Positions 52,185 through 61,443 of a stretch of 64,000 nucleotides of DNA are shown in pieces. Under the pieces are notes generated by a model, which worked only from the letters and a program-made list of their open reading frames with translations, had not been told where the DNA came from and searched no databases. Source of the stretch: Achromobacter aegrifaciens (GTDB taxonomy: Bacteria > Pseudomonadota > Gammaproteobacteria > Burkholderiales > Burkholderiaceae_B). A program made the position numbers and the translations under genes. The DNA lies in NCBI RefSeq assembly GCF_902859735.1, contig NZ_CADIJY010000022.1:16457-80456 (forward strand). Reading direction: 5' to 3'. The first letter of the stretch is position 1. Every line of letters starts with the position of its first letter.

Positions 52185-52739
52185 GGTGTTTGCCGGCTTG
52201 CGCCCCGCGGGCGTTCGCCGTCGCTCGTCATTGCTGTTGCACTGGGTTCATGCCTCATGAGGCGGCGTTACATCCCACCACCCCTGACGCTTTTTGTTAC
52301 CCGTACAGCGACAGACCGGCACAACCTGGCGCCCGTCCGTCGCCGCACGCCGTTTCGCCCTGAACCTTTACCGCCCGCGCCAAGACGATTGCGCGGCAAG
52401 CGACGAAGAATACGCCACGGCCGCACTTTCGCCATGGCCCTTTGCACTAATTGACAGTTGACTGACAGTTAACACACTTATAATTCGGGCCATTGACGGT
52501 GCCATCAAGAGCGCCGCAATCACGCCCTACGGGCGTGGCGCGTACTAGCCATGCACTCCCATAGCGCGAGTGCGAAGGTCCCCGCAGCGGGCGCCGCGCA
52601 GTCCTAACCAAAAAGTGTTCCTTCCCGCCGCCGCCGGCGCCTTTGTGCTGCGCGTCGCCTCGGCTCGCGCCGAAAAAAGGCACGCCCACGGCCGGCCGGA
52701 CCAGGAACGCCCCGAGTCGCAACTGCGGAAGTATTACAG
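52185..52739 (+). promoter_or_regulatory. pga promoter and long leader
   Basis: No gene is seen in this 555-bp gap. A TATAAT box lies at 52479-52484 with TTGACT 15 bp upstream (52458-52463) and TTGACA at 52451-52456. Transcription from here would give a leader of about 250 nt before pgaA. The leader holds two small hairpins, CACGCCC-TAC-GGGCGTG (52521-52537) and GCACTC-N9-GAGTGC (52553-52573), and several GGA motifs near the ribosome site (CCGGACCAGGAA, GCGGAAG). This resembles the long CsrA-controlled leader of E. coli pgaA. Confidence 0.55.
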
Positions 52740-55211
52740 ATGCAAAACAGAGGATCGACACCCCTGGGTGCCGTTGGACCGAGACTGAGCCTGCTGGCGG
52801 CTTGCGCCATCCTGGCTCCAGCCATGGCGCTGGCCGGCCCCGGCAACGACTACGACGCCTTGATCGCCAGAGCGCGCGCCGGCGACTACGAGCCCGCGCT
52901 GGCGATGCTGCGCCAGCAAGGTCCGGCCGGCGGCAGCCGCGCCATCTACGACCACATCATCATCGCCGGATGGGCCGGCAAGCCCGCCGAAGCCGTCGCC
53001 GCCTACGAGCAATTGCCGCAAGGCGCGGCGCTGCCCGGCGACATCCAGCTTTCCGTCGCGCGCGCCTACCGCGACCTGCAGCGCTGGCCCGAGGCGCTGG
53101 CCGCGTACCAGGAGGGCGCGCGCCGCCATCCCGGCCAGTCCGCTTTTCGCGCCGGCGAAATCATGACCCTGGCCGATGCCGGCCGCTACCCCGAGGCGCG
53201 CGAGGCCGCGGCGCGCTGGCTCAAGCGGCATCCCCGCGATGTCGACGCCCGCCTTGCCCTGAGCTACGTCCACGCCCGCCAGGGCGAGCCTTATGAAGCG
53301 CTGCACCAGGCCGACCTGGCCCTGGCCGCCGCGCCCGGCACCCCTTACGTGTTGCGCGAGTACATCTGGGCGCTGCAGCGCGCGCGCATGGCGGACGTGG
53401 CGCTGGAGCTGGCGCGCCGTCACCAGGATCTGTTCGACGCTGGCCAGATGCGCGGCTTCGAGGCCGACGCGCTGGCCCAACAGGTGCGGCTGGCGGCCAT
53501 GCCCACGCGGTCGGAAGCTGAACGTTTCGTGTTGGCCGACAAGGCTTTTGCGCGTTACGACGAACTGATCCCCGTCTGGCAGCAGCAGGAAGACGCCCGC
53601 GCCGACGCGCTGCGCGCCCGTATCGACCGCTTGCACGCCCTGCACGTCCGCGTGCGCATGGCCGATCTGGTCCGCGAATACGAAGCCCTGCTGGCCGAGG
53701 GCGTCACGGTGCCGCGTTACGCCTTGAACGACGTGGCATCGGCCTACCTGTACGTGCGCCAGCCCGAACGCGCCCGCGACATCTATCGGCAGGTCGCGGC
53801 CGACGACGCCCTGCGCGGCGACGATGCCGAGCAGCGCCTGGCGACCGAGACCGGCCTGTACTACTCGCTGGCCGAGGGCGAACAGTTCAACGAGACCAGC
53901 GCCGTCACCGAAGGCGTCGAATCGGGCTACGCCCCCTGGCTGTACTACAAGGGCCAGGCCACCCGCATGCCCAACGACCTGAACCTGGAAAGCCGCCAGA
54001 CCCTGGCGTCGGCTCGCCTGCAGGCCAACGACACCGTCGCCGCCCGGCAGCGCCTCGAAGAGATGGTCGAGAACGCGCCCAACAACTCCGGACTGCGCAG
54101 CGACCTGGCCACCGTCTACCGCGCCCAATCGCTCCCCCGCGCCTCGGAGGTCGAATTGAAGATGGCCGAGACCCTGGCGCCGCGCAGCCTGGGCGTGGAG
54201 AACGGCCAGGGCTTCACCGCCCTGGACTTGCAGGAATGGCGCCAGGCCGAAGCGCTGTCGCAGGACACCATGGCCCGCTCGCCCGAAAACCTGACCAGCC
54301 GCCGCCTGGCGCGCGAATGGGAAGTGCACAACAAGGCCGAGCTGCGCATCAACGGTTACCGCGGCCTGGCATCCGACAGCCCGGTCACCGGCAGCGGCGA
54401 CTTCGGCATCGACGCCGTGCTGTACTCCGCGCCGCTGGACTACAACTGGCGAGTCTTCGGCGGCGGCGGCTACGCCTCCGGCGACTTCGAGGAAGGCCGC
54501 GGCAACTACCGCTGGCTGCGCACCGGCGTGGAATGGCGCGGCCGCGACCTCACGATCGAAGGCGAAGTCTCCACCCACGACTATGGCCACGGCGTGAAGC
54601 CGGGCGCGCGCCTGTCGGCCGCCTACGACCTGGACGACCATTGGCAGGTGGGCGGCTCGGGCGAAATCATGTCGCGCGAAACGCCGCTGCGCGCGCTGAC
54701 CAGCGGCATCTATTCCAACAGCCTGTCGGCCTACGTGCGCTGGCGAGCCGACGAGCGCCGCGAATGGACGCTGGCGCTGTCGCCTTCGCACTTCAGCGAC
54801 GGCAACAACCGCTGGGCGCTGGGCCTGGCCGGGCGCGAGCGCGTCTACACCTCGCCGCACCTGCTGGCGGACCTGGAGTTCGAGGCGTCCACCCAGCGCA
54901 ACAGCCACGACAGCAACGTGCCCTATTTCAATCCGCGGTCGGACCTGATGCTGCTGCCCGGCGTGCGCCTGACGCAGACTCTGTACCGCCGCTACGAAAC
55001 CGCCTGGGAGCAGATCGGCACCCTGGGCGCAGGCGCTTACACCCAGCAAGGCTACGGCACCGGCGGCGTGATCGCGCTGGGCTACGGCCAGCGATACCGC
55101 GCCAACGACGTCCTCGACATGGGCGCCATGATCACCGGCACCAGCCGCCCGTACGACGGCGAACGCGAGCGCGAACTGCGCATCGTGTTCGACCTGACGT
55201 ACCGCTTCTGA
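52740..55211 (+). CDS. pgaA: PNAG outer-membrane porin/export protein PgaA (BpsA)
   Basis: The 823-residue protein has a signal peptide (LSLLAACAILAPAMALA), a long superhelical TPR region (residues 35-500, for example LPGDIQLSVARAYRDLQRWPEALAAYQEG) and a C-terminal 16-strand-type beta-barrel ending in the aromatic DLTYRF. It exports poly-N-acetylglucosamine across the outer membrane. GGAAG lies before the ATG. First gene of the operon. Confidence 0.93.
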   Translation: MQNRGSTPLGAVGPRLSLLAACAILAPAMALAGPGNDYDALIARARAGDYEPALAMLRQQGPAGGSRAIYDHIIIAGWAGKPAEAVAAYEQLPQGAALPGDIQLSVARAYRDLQRWPEALAAYQEGARRHPGQSAFRAGEIMTLADAGRYPEAREAAARWLKRHPRDVDARLALSYVHARQGEPYEALHQADLALAAAPGTPYVLREYIWALQRARMADVALELARRHQDLFDAGQMRGFEADALAQQVRLAAMPTRSEAERFVLADKAFARYDELIPVWQQQEDARADALRARIDRLHALHVRVRMADLVREYEALLAEGVTVPRYALNDVASAYLYVRQPERARDIYRQVAADDALRGDDAEQRLATETGLYYSLAEGEQFNETSAVTEGVESGYAPWLYYKGQATRMPNDLNLESRQTLASARLQANDTVAARQRLEEMVENAPNNSGLRSDLATVYRAQSLPRASEVELKMAETLAPRSLGVENGQGFTALDLQEWRQAEALSQDTMARSPENLTSRRLAREWEVHNKAELRINGYRGLASDSPVTGSGDFGIDAVLYSAPLDYNWRVFGGGGYASGDFEEGRGNYRWLRTGVEWRGRDLTIEGEVSTHDYGHGVKPGARLSAAYDLDDHWQVGGSGEIMSRETPLRALTSGIYSNSLSAYVRWRADERREWTLALSPSHFSDGNNRWALGLAGRERVYTSPHLLADLEFEASTQRNSHDSNVPYFNPRSDLMLLPGVRLTQTLYRRYETAWEQIGTLGAGAYTQQGYGTGGVIALGYGQRYRANDVLDMGAMITGTSRPYDGERERELRIVFDLTYRF

Positions 55212-55231
55212 ACCCGGATCCGAGTAACGCC

Positions 55232-57265
55232 ATGATGCTTAAAACCCATACCCGCCTGATTCTCGCCGGCCTGCTGTTGCTCGCGATCCTGGCGCTGACC
55301 GCCTGCGCCAAGGACATCCCGGTCTACACGCCGCCGGACCAGCGCCCGCTCGCCCCCGCCGAACAGCCCTGGGTGCAGGGCCAGTTCCTGGCCCTGGCCT
55401 ACCACGACGTGGAAGACGAAGACCCCGACCAGGGCTTTCTCAGCGTGCGCACCGACCGTCTGGTCGAACAGCTGGCCTGGCTGCGCGCCAATGGCTACCA
55501 GGCCGTCACCGTGGATCAGATCCTGGCCGCGCGCCAGGGCGGCAAGCCGCTGCCCGAGCGCGCCGTGCTGCTGTCCTTTGACGACGGCTACCGCAGCTTC
55601 TACACCCGCGTGCTTCCCATCCTGAAAGCCTATCAATGGCCCGCGCTGCTGGCGCCGGTCGGCGTCTGGATGGACACGCCGGCCAACCAGCGCGTGGACT
55701 TCGGCGGCAGCCCCGAAGACCGCAAGCGCTTCCTGAACTGGGACGAGGTCCGCGAGATCTCGCGCTCGGGGCTGGTCGAGATTGCTGCGCACACCAATGC
55801 CTCGCACTACGGCGCGCTGGCCAATCCCCAGGGCAATACCGAACCCGCCGCCGCCATCCGCGCCTATGACGCGCAGACCCGCCGCTACGAGACCGAAGCG
55901 GAGTTCGACGCGCGCATGGGCGGCGACGTCGCCGCCATCACCGAAAAGATCCGCCGCGCCACCGGCAAGAAGCCGCGCGTCTGGGTCTGGCCTTATGGCG
56001 CCGAAGGCGGTTCCACCCTGCGCATTACCGCCGAGCACGGTTATCAGCTGGCGCTGACGCTGGAGGACGGCCCGGGCCGCGTCGGCCGCCTGATGTCCAC
56101 GCCGCGCCTGCTGCTGTCCAGCGACCCGACGCTCAAGCCCTTCGCCAACAGCGTGGTCGGCATGGAAGCCCAGCCCTTCATGCGCGTGGCGCACGTGGAC
56201 CTGGACTACGTCTACGACCCGGACCCGGCGCAGACCGACCGCAACCTGGGCGAGCTGGTGCAGCGCATCCTCGACATGCAGATCAACACGGTGTTCCTGC
56301 AGGCCTACTCGGACCCCGTGGGCGACGGCCTGGTGAAGTCCGTCTACTTCCCCAACCGCTGGCTGCCTATGCGCGCCGATCTCTTCAACCGCGCCGCATG
56401 GCAGCTGCACAACCGCGCCAACGTGATGGTCTACGCCTGGATGCCGGTGCTGTCCTTCGACCTGGATCCCGCCCTGCCCCGCGTCACGCGCTGGCAGGAA
56501 GGCCAGGCGCAGCCAGAGCCGGATCCCGACCAGTACCGCCGCCTGTCGCCGTTCGACCCGACCGTGCGTACGCGCATCGGCGATCTGTACGAGGACCTGT
56601 CCCGCTACGCGATCTTCGACGGCATCCTGTTCCATGACGACGCGCTGCTGTCGGACTTCGAAGACGCCAGCCCCGGCGCGCTGGCCGCCTACCGGGCCGC
56701 GGGCCTGCCGGGCAGCATCGCCGAACTGCGCGCGGATCCGGACACCCTGCAACGCTGGACCCGCTACAAGAGCCGCGCGCTGGTGGACTTCACCGCCGAA
56801 CTCACGCAGCGGGTGCGCGCGGTGCGCGGCCCGCAGATCAAGACGGCGCGCAACATCTTTGCCGAACCCATCCTGAACCCCGGCAGCGAAACCTGGTTCG
56901 CGCAGAACCTGGACGACTTCCTCGGCGCCTACGACTGGACCGCGCCGATGGCGATGCCGCTGATGGAAAACGTGCCCGCCGGCCAGGAAAACGCCTGGCT
57001 GGACCGGCTGGTCGATACCGTCGCGCAGCGCCCCGGGGCGCTGGACAAGACCGTGTTCGAGCTGCAGGCCCGCGACTGGCGCACCGGCCCCGGCCGCCCC
57101 GAAGCCACGCCGGTCGACACGGCCGTGCTGGCCGGCTGGATGAAGCGGCTGCAGCTGCGCGGCTCGCGCAGCTTCGGCTACTACCCCGACGATTTCTCGC
57201 AAGACCAGCCCCGGTTGCAAGGCATCCGGCCCGCCATCTCCGAAGCCTGGTATCCGATCAAATGA
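55232..57265 (+). CDS. pgaB: PNAG deacetylase/glycosidase lipoprotein PgaB (BpsB)
   Basis: The 677-residue lipoprotein (signal [16 protein letters not shown]) has an N-terminal polysaccharide deacetylase domain, with [11 protein letters not shown] providing the Asp pair and AHTNASH the metal His, and a C-terminal glycoside-hydrolase-like barrel ([41 protein letters not shown]). It partly deacetylates the polymer for export and can cleave it in known homologues. ATG 55232 is followed at once by another ATG. Confidence 0.93.
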   Translation: MMLKTHTRLILAGLLLLAILALTACAKDIPVYTPPDQRPLAPAEQPWVQGQFLALAYHDVEDEDPDQGFLSVRTDRLVEQLAWLRANGYQAVTVDQILAARQGGKPLPERAVLLSFDDGYRSFYTRVLPILKAYQWPALLAPVGVWMDTPANQRVDFGGSPEDRKRFLNWDEVREISRSGLVEIAAHTNASHYGALANPQGNTEPAAAIRAYDAQTRRYETEAEFDARMGGDVAAITEKIRRATGKKPRVWVWPYGAEGGSTLRITAEHGYQLALTLEDGPGRVGRLMSTPRLLLSSDPTLKPFANSVVGMEAQPFMRVAHVDLDYVYDPDPAQTDRNLGELVQRILDMQINTVFLQAYSDPVGDGLVKSVYFPNRWLPMRADLFNRAAWQLHNRANVMVYAWMPVLSFDLDPALPRVTRWQEGQAQPEPDPDQYRRLSPFDPTVRTRIGDLYEDLSRYAIFDGILFHDDALLSDFEDASPGALAAYRAAGLPGSIAELRADPDTLQRWTRYKSRALVDFTAELTQRVRAVRGPQIKTARNIFAEPILNPGSETWFAQNLDDFLGAYDWTAPMAMPLMENVPAGQENAWLDRLVDTVAQRPGALDKTVFELQARDWRTGPGRPEATPVDTAVLAGWMKRLQLRGSRSFGYYPDDFSQDQPRLQGIRPAISEAWYPIK

Positions 57266-58602
57266 TAGACCGACTGATTGCCCTGCTGATTCTCTGCGCG
57301 GTGCTTGGCGCGCCCTTCGGCTTCACCCTGATGCTGACCGGCGAAGCGCTGCTGGGCTTCGTGTTCTTCTACCCCCTGTTCATGTCCGGCATGTGGATGG
57401 CTGGCGGCATCTACTTCTGGTGGCATTGGGAGCGGCACTGGAAATGGGGCAAGGACAGCCAGCCGCCAGTCCTGGCCGGCAATCCGCTGGTGTCCATCCT
57501 GGTGCCCTGCTACAACGAGGCCGACAACGGCGAAGAGACGCTGCTGGCCGCCCTGGGCCAGAACTATCCGCACATCGAGGTCATCGCCATCAACGACGGC
57601 TCCAGCGACGGCACCGCCGACATGCTGGACCGCATGGCCGCCGCCCATCCGCGGCTGCGCGTGGTGCACCTGGCGCAGAACCAGGGCAAGGCCATGGCGC
57701 TGCGCATGGGCGCCATGGCTGCGCGCAGCGAGTACCTGGTCTGCATCGACGGCGACGCCATGCTGGACCCGGACGCGGCCGCCTACCTGGTGGCGCCGCT
57801 GATCGACAACCCGCGCGTGGGCGCCGTCACCGGCAACCCGCGCATCCGCACCCGCTCCACCATGATCGGGCGCATCCAGGTGGGCGAATTCTCTTCCATC
57901 ATCGGCCTGATCAAGCGCACCCAGCGCGTCTACGGCCAGGTGTTCACCGTATCCGGCGTGGTCGCCGCCTTCCGGCGCGCGGCGCTGGACCGCGTGGGCT
58001 ACTGGAGCCTGGACATGATCACCGAGGACATCGACATCAGCTGGAAGCTGCAGCGCGACCACTGGTCGATCTTCTATGAGCCGCGCGGCCTGTGCTGGAT
58101 CCTGATGCCCGAAACCCTGCGCGGACTGTGGAAGCAGCGGCTGCGCTGGGCCCAGGGCGGCGCCGAGGTCTTCCTGAAGAACCTGCGTTCGATCTGGGTC
58201 TGGCGCCACCGCCGCCTGTGGCCGCTGATGGCCGAGTTCTGCCTGTCCACCGCCTGGGCCTTCGCCTTCGGCGTGTCGGTGCTGCTTTGGGCCGTCAGCC
58301 AGGTGGTCACGCTGCCCAACAACATGCAGATCGCCAGCCTGATGCCGCCCGCCTTCACCGGCATGATGCTGGCCGTGGTCTGCCTGCTGCAGTTCGTCGT
58401 CAGCATCCTGATCGACCGCCGCTACGAGCCCGGCCTGGCCCGCTCGCTGTACTGGGTCATCTGGTATCCGCTGGCCTTCTGGATGGTGAGCCTGTTCACC
58501 ACCCTGGTCAGTTTCCCCAAAGTCATGCTCCGCAAGCAGGCCCGGCGCGCGCGCTGGACCAGCCCGGACCGGGGCATCAAATCACCGGACGCAACGTCAT
58601 GA
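57262..58602 (+). CDS. pgaC: PNAG synthase catalytic subunit PgaC (BpsC), family 2 glycosyltransferase
   Basis: The 446-residue inner-membrane enzyme polymerises UDP-GlcNAc. Motifs: [46 protein letters not shown] (DxD), [12 protein letters not shown] and the QxxRW box [10 protein letters not shown]. Two N-terminal and about three C-terminal helices frame the catalytic domain. The start overlaps the pgaB stop as ATGA. Confidence 0.95.
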   Translation: MIDRLIALLILCAVLGAPFGFTLMLTGEALLGFVFFYPLFMSGMWMAGGIYFWWHWERHWKWGKDSQPPVLAGNPLVSILVPCYNEADNGEETLLAALGQNYPHIEVIAINDGSSDGTADMLDRMAAAHPRLRVVHLAQNQGKAMALRMGAMAARSEYLVCIDGDAMLDPDAAAYLVAPLIDNPRVGAVTGNPRIRTRSTMIGRIQVGEFSSIIGLIKRTQRVYGQVFTVSGVVAAFRRAALDRVGYWSLDMITEDIDISWKLQRDHWSIFYEPRGLCWILMPETLRGLWKQRLRWAQGGAEVFLKNLRSIWVWRHRRLWPLMAEFCLSTAWAFAFGVSVLLWAVSQVVTLPNNMQIASLMPPAFTGMMLAVVCLLQFVVSILIDRRYEPGLARSLYWVIWYPLAFWMVSLFTTLVSFPKVMLRKQARRARWTSPDRGIKSPDATS

Positions 58603-59045
58603 TCATCACCACGCAACGTTCCCGCGCAGGCTATCTGTTCGACCTGGTCCTGACCGCCGTCGGCTGGTTCGCCTTCGTCTATCTGTTCGGCGCCGGCATC
58701 CTGGCGATCCTGCGCGCCGCCGCGGGCGGCCCCGATGTCTCGCTCTGGCCGGTGTTCCTGCCCACCGTGCACACGCTGTGGGGCTATGCGCTGCTGGCCC
58801 TGATCAACGCGGGCGTGCTGGTGGGCTGGGCCGTCTACAACCACCGCAAGTTCGCAGGTAAGGACCGCCGCAAGCCCATCAAGCCGGTGGGCGACCGCCG
58901 CGTGGCGGCCAGCTTCGCGATCAGCCCGGCGCAGCTGATGCAGGTGCGCTCCGCGCACACCTGCGTCGTCCACCACGGCGCGGCCGGCGACATCACCGGC
59001 ATCGACATCAGCCGCCCCCGCCTGAACGCGGTGCAGGCCGGCTGA
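58599..59045 (+). CDS. pgaD: PNAG synthase accessory subunit PgaD (BpsD)
   Basis: The 148-residue protein has two membrane helices ([23 protein letters not shown] and [22 protein letters not shown]), the [13 protein letters not shown] juxtamembrane segment and a cytoplasmic tail. In E. coli PgaC and PgaD jointly bind c-di-GMP. The start overlaps the pgaC stop as ATGA. Confidence 0.9.
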   Translation: MIITTQRSRAGYLFDLVLTAVGWFAFVYLFGAGILAILRAAAGGPDVSLWPVFLPTVHTLWGYALLALINAGVLVGWAVYNHRKFAGKDRRKPIKPVGDRRVAASFAISPAQLMQVRSAHTCVVHHGAAGDITGIDISRPRLNAVQAG

Positions 59046-59057
59046 TACGGTCCCTGC

Positions 59058-59092
59058 CTGGCGCTGTGAGCCTCCAGGCTTGACGGCGCCAG
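59058..59092. terminator. Bidirectional hairpin between pgaD and the MFS gene
   Basis: CTGGCGC and GCGCCAG enclose an inner AGCCT-CC-AGGCT stem, giving a two-part hairpin in the 62-bp gap between the two convergent stop codons. No T-run is present. Confidence 0.45.
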
Positions 59093-59107
59093 CCCCGGCG
59101 CCCGCCT

Positions 59108-60352
59108 TCAGCGGCGCGCCTTCTCCACATTCGGCAGCAGGATCGCCACCACGCCCAGCAAGGGCAGATAGGCGCAGACCTGGTACACATAGCCGATGCT
59201 GGTGGCATCAGCCAGCTTGCCCAGCGCCGCGGCGCCCACGCCGCCCATGCCGAAAGCAAAGCCGAAGAACAGTCCGGCGATCATCCCCACCTTGCCCGGC
59301 ACCAGCTCCTGCGCATAGACCACGATGGCCGAGAACGCCGAGGCCAGCACCATGCCGATGATCACCACCAGCACGCCGGTCCAGAACAGGTTCACATAGG
59401 GCAGCAGCAGCGTGAACGGCGCCACGCCCAGGATGGACACCCAGATCACGATCTTGCGGCCGATGCGGTCGCCTACCGGTCCGCCCACCACCGTGCCTAC
59501 CGCCACCGCGGCCAGGAACAGGAACAGGTAGAGCTGCGCCTCGCGCACCGACAGCGCGAACTTGTCGATCAGGTAGAACGTGAAATAGCTGTTCAGGCTG
59601 GCCAGGTAGAAATACTTGGAGAACACCAGCACGCCCAGCACCGCCAGCGCGCCCAGCACCTGGTTGCGCGACAGCCCGTTGCCCGCGCCCTCGCGCCGCG
59701 CGCGCGGCTTGAGCAGGACGCGGTTGGCGCTGTACCAGCGGCCGATGCCGGTCAACACCACGATGCCGAACAGCGCCGCCAGCGAAAACCAGGCCACGCT
59801 GCGCTGCCCGTGCGGGATGATGAAGAGCGCGGCCAGCAGCGGCCCCAGCGCCGAGCCCACGTTGCCGCCCACCTGGAACAGCGACTGCGCCAGGCCGTGG
59901 CGTCCGCCGGAGGCCATGCGCGCCACGCGCGAGGATTCCGGGTGGAACACCGACGAGCCCGTGCCCACCAGCACCGCGGCCACCAGCAGCCAGCCGAACG
60001 ACGGCGCCATCGACAGCAGCAACAGCCCCACCAGGGTGAAGCCCATGCCCACCGGCAGCGAGTACGGTTTGGGATTGCGGTCCGTATAGAAGCCGATGAA
60101 GGGCTGCAGCAGCGAGGCCGCGAGCTGATAGACCAGCGTGATCAGCCCGATCTGCGCGAACGACAGGCTGAATGAATCCTTCAGCATGGGATAGATGGCC
60201 AACAGGATCGACTGGATCATGTCGTTCATCAGGTGCGCCACGCTGATCGCGCCCAGCACCTTGAAGGCGGTGGATGGGTCCGAGGAAGCGGCGGACGGCG
60301 GGACCGGATTGGCGTCGGCGACGCCGGCGGCGGAGTTCTGAGGGGGATTCAT
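59108..60352 (-). CDS. MFS exporter, fosmidomycin-resistance (Fsr) type
   Basis: The 414-residue protein has 12 membrane helices and Fsr-like segments: FKVLGAISVAHLMNDMIQSILLAIYPMLKDSFSLSFAQIGLI, GFYTDRNPKPYSLPVGMG and FHPESSRVARMASGGRHGLAQSLFQVGGNVGSALGPL. The start is placed at ATG 60352; the upstream open frame is not protein-like. It is divergent from an AraC regulator and may export a toxic or signalling compound. Confidence 0.88.
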   Translation of the reverse strand: MNPPQNSAAGVADANPVPPSAASSDPSTAFKVLGAISVAHLMNDMIQSILLAIYPMLKDSFSLSFAQIGLITLVYQLAASLLQPFIGFYTDRNPKPYSLPVGMGFTLVGLLLLSMAPSFGWLLVAAVLVGTGSSVFHPESSRVARMASGGRHGLAQSLFQVGGNVGSALGPLLAALFIIPHGQRSVAWFSLAALFGIVVLTGIGRWYSANRVLLKPRARREGAGNGLSRNQVLGALAVLGVLVFSKYFYLASLNSYFTFYLIDKFALSVREAQLYLFLFLAAVAVGTVVGGPVGDRIGRKIVIWVSILGVAPFTLLLPYVNLFWTGVLVVIIGMVLASAFSAIVVYAQELVPGKVGMIAGLFFGFAFGMGGVGAAALGKLADATSIGYVYQVCAYLPLLGVVAILLPNVEKARR

Positions 60353-60459
60353 GGGCGATGGACGCAAGTAATGGGGATGGACATGTCCAGCGCCACGCCG
60401 GACCAGTACCCAGTGTAGGAATCCGGGACGGAACCGATCTGCCAATTTTCGTCGCTCAA

Positions 60460-60483
60460 GTGACAAAATATGGTGACAAAATA
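60460..60483. promoter_or_regulatory. Direct repeats in the MFS/AraC divergent promoter
   Basis: GTGACAAAATA occurs twice (60460-60470 and 60473-60483), a 13-bp pitch. Closely spaced direct repeats are typical of AraC-family sites. The pair lies between the divergent MFS and AraC genes. Confidence 0.5.
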
Positions 60484-60535
60484 CGCAAACCAGCCCTGAG
60501 CCGCCCAACTCATCCTTATGCCGGAAGTGACACGC

Positions 60536-61336
60536 ATGCCCGCCCGACTCCTTTTGCCCGACCCCGCCCGCAGCGTCAATCCGCAGGACTACCAGCACCG
60601 GCCGCGCGCCGTGACGGCCATGGCCAAGGAATTCCTGCCAGGCACCCGCACGGGCACCCACTCGCATCCGCGCGCGCAACTGGTCTACGCGGTCGAAGGC
60701 GTCATGCGCGTCACCACGCCCAGCGGCTTCTGGGCCCTGCCGCCGCTGCGCGCGCTGTGGGTGCCGGCGGGCGTGCCGCATGGCGTGGACATGGTGGGCG
60801 CGGTGTCCATGCGTTCGCTCTATCTCGAAGCCGAGACCGCCCGCGGCTACTGGCCGCAATGCCAGGTGGTCGAGGTCGGCGGCTTGCTGCGCGAGCTGAT
60901 CCTGGCGCTGACCGCCGAACCCATCGACTATCCGCTGGACGGCCGCGCCGGGCAGGTCGCCGCCCTGCTGCTTTCCGAGCTGGCCGCCGCACGCGTCGCG
61001 CCGCTACAGATCCCCTGGCCGCGCGACCGGCGTCTGCAGACCATCTGCGCGGCGATCCTGGACGATCCGGGGCTGCAGCGCGGCATCGAGGACTGGGGCG
61101 ACGAAGTCGGCGCCAGCGCCCGCACGCTGATCCGCCTGTTCCAGGCCGAACTGGGGCTGAACTACCGGCAGTGGGTCCAGCAGGTCCGGCTGGCCGAGGC
61201 GGTGTGCCGGCTGTCGCAGGGCGTGCCGGTCGCGCGCATCGCCGCTGACCTGGGCTACCACAGCGCCAGCGCCTTCTCGGCCATGTTCCACCGTGCGCTG
61301 GGCGCGCCGCCCCAACGCTACCTGAACAATGGCTGA
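60536..61336 (+). CDS. AraC-family transcriptional regulator
   Basis: The 266-residue protein has an N-terminal cupin domain (PGTRTGTHSHPRAQLVYAVEGVMRVTTPSG, VPAGVPHGVDMVG) and a C-terminal AraC DNA-binding domain (SARTLIRLFQAELGLNYRQWVQQVRLAEAVCRLSQGVPVARIAADLGYHSASAFSAMFHRALGAPPQRY). ATG 60536 is preferred because GGAAG lies at good spacing; ATG 60518 is possible. It likely controls the divergent MFS exporter. Confidence 0.88.
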   Translation: MPARLLLPDPARSVNPQDYQHRPRAVTAMAKEFLPGTRTGTHSHPRAQLVYAVEGVMRVTTPSGFWALPPLRALWVPAGVPHGVDMVGAVSMRSLYLEAETARGYWPQCQVVEVGGLLRELILALTAEPIDYPLDGRAGQVAALLLSELAAARVAPLQIPWPRDRRLQTICAAILDDPGLQRGIEDWGDEVGASARTLIRLFQAELGLNYRQWVQQVRLAEAVCRLSQGVPVARIAADLGYHSASAFSAMFHRALGAPPQRYLNNG

Positions 61337-61443
61337 CGCCTGCAACCGGATTTGCCGTCACTCGCGACGCAATTCATGTTTAGTTACTGAAACCTTATGA
61401 CCCTCTGGGCGGTCCATCGTGTTCTGCCCTAGAATCGCCTGCA

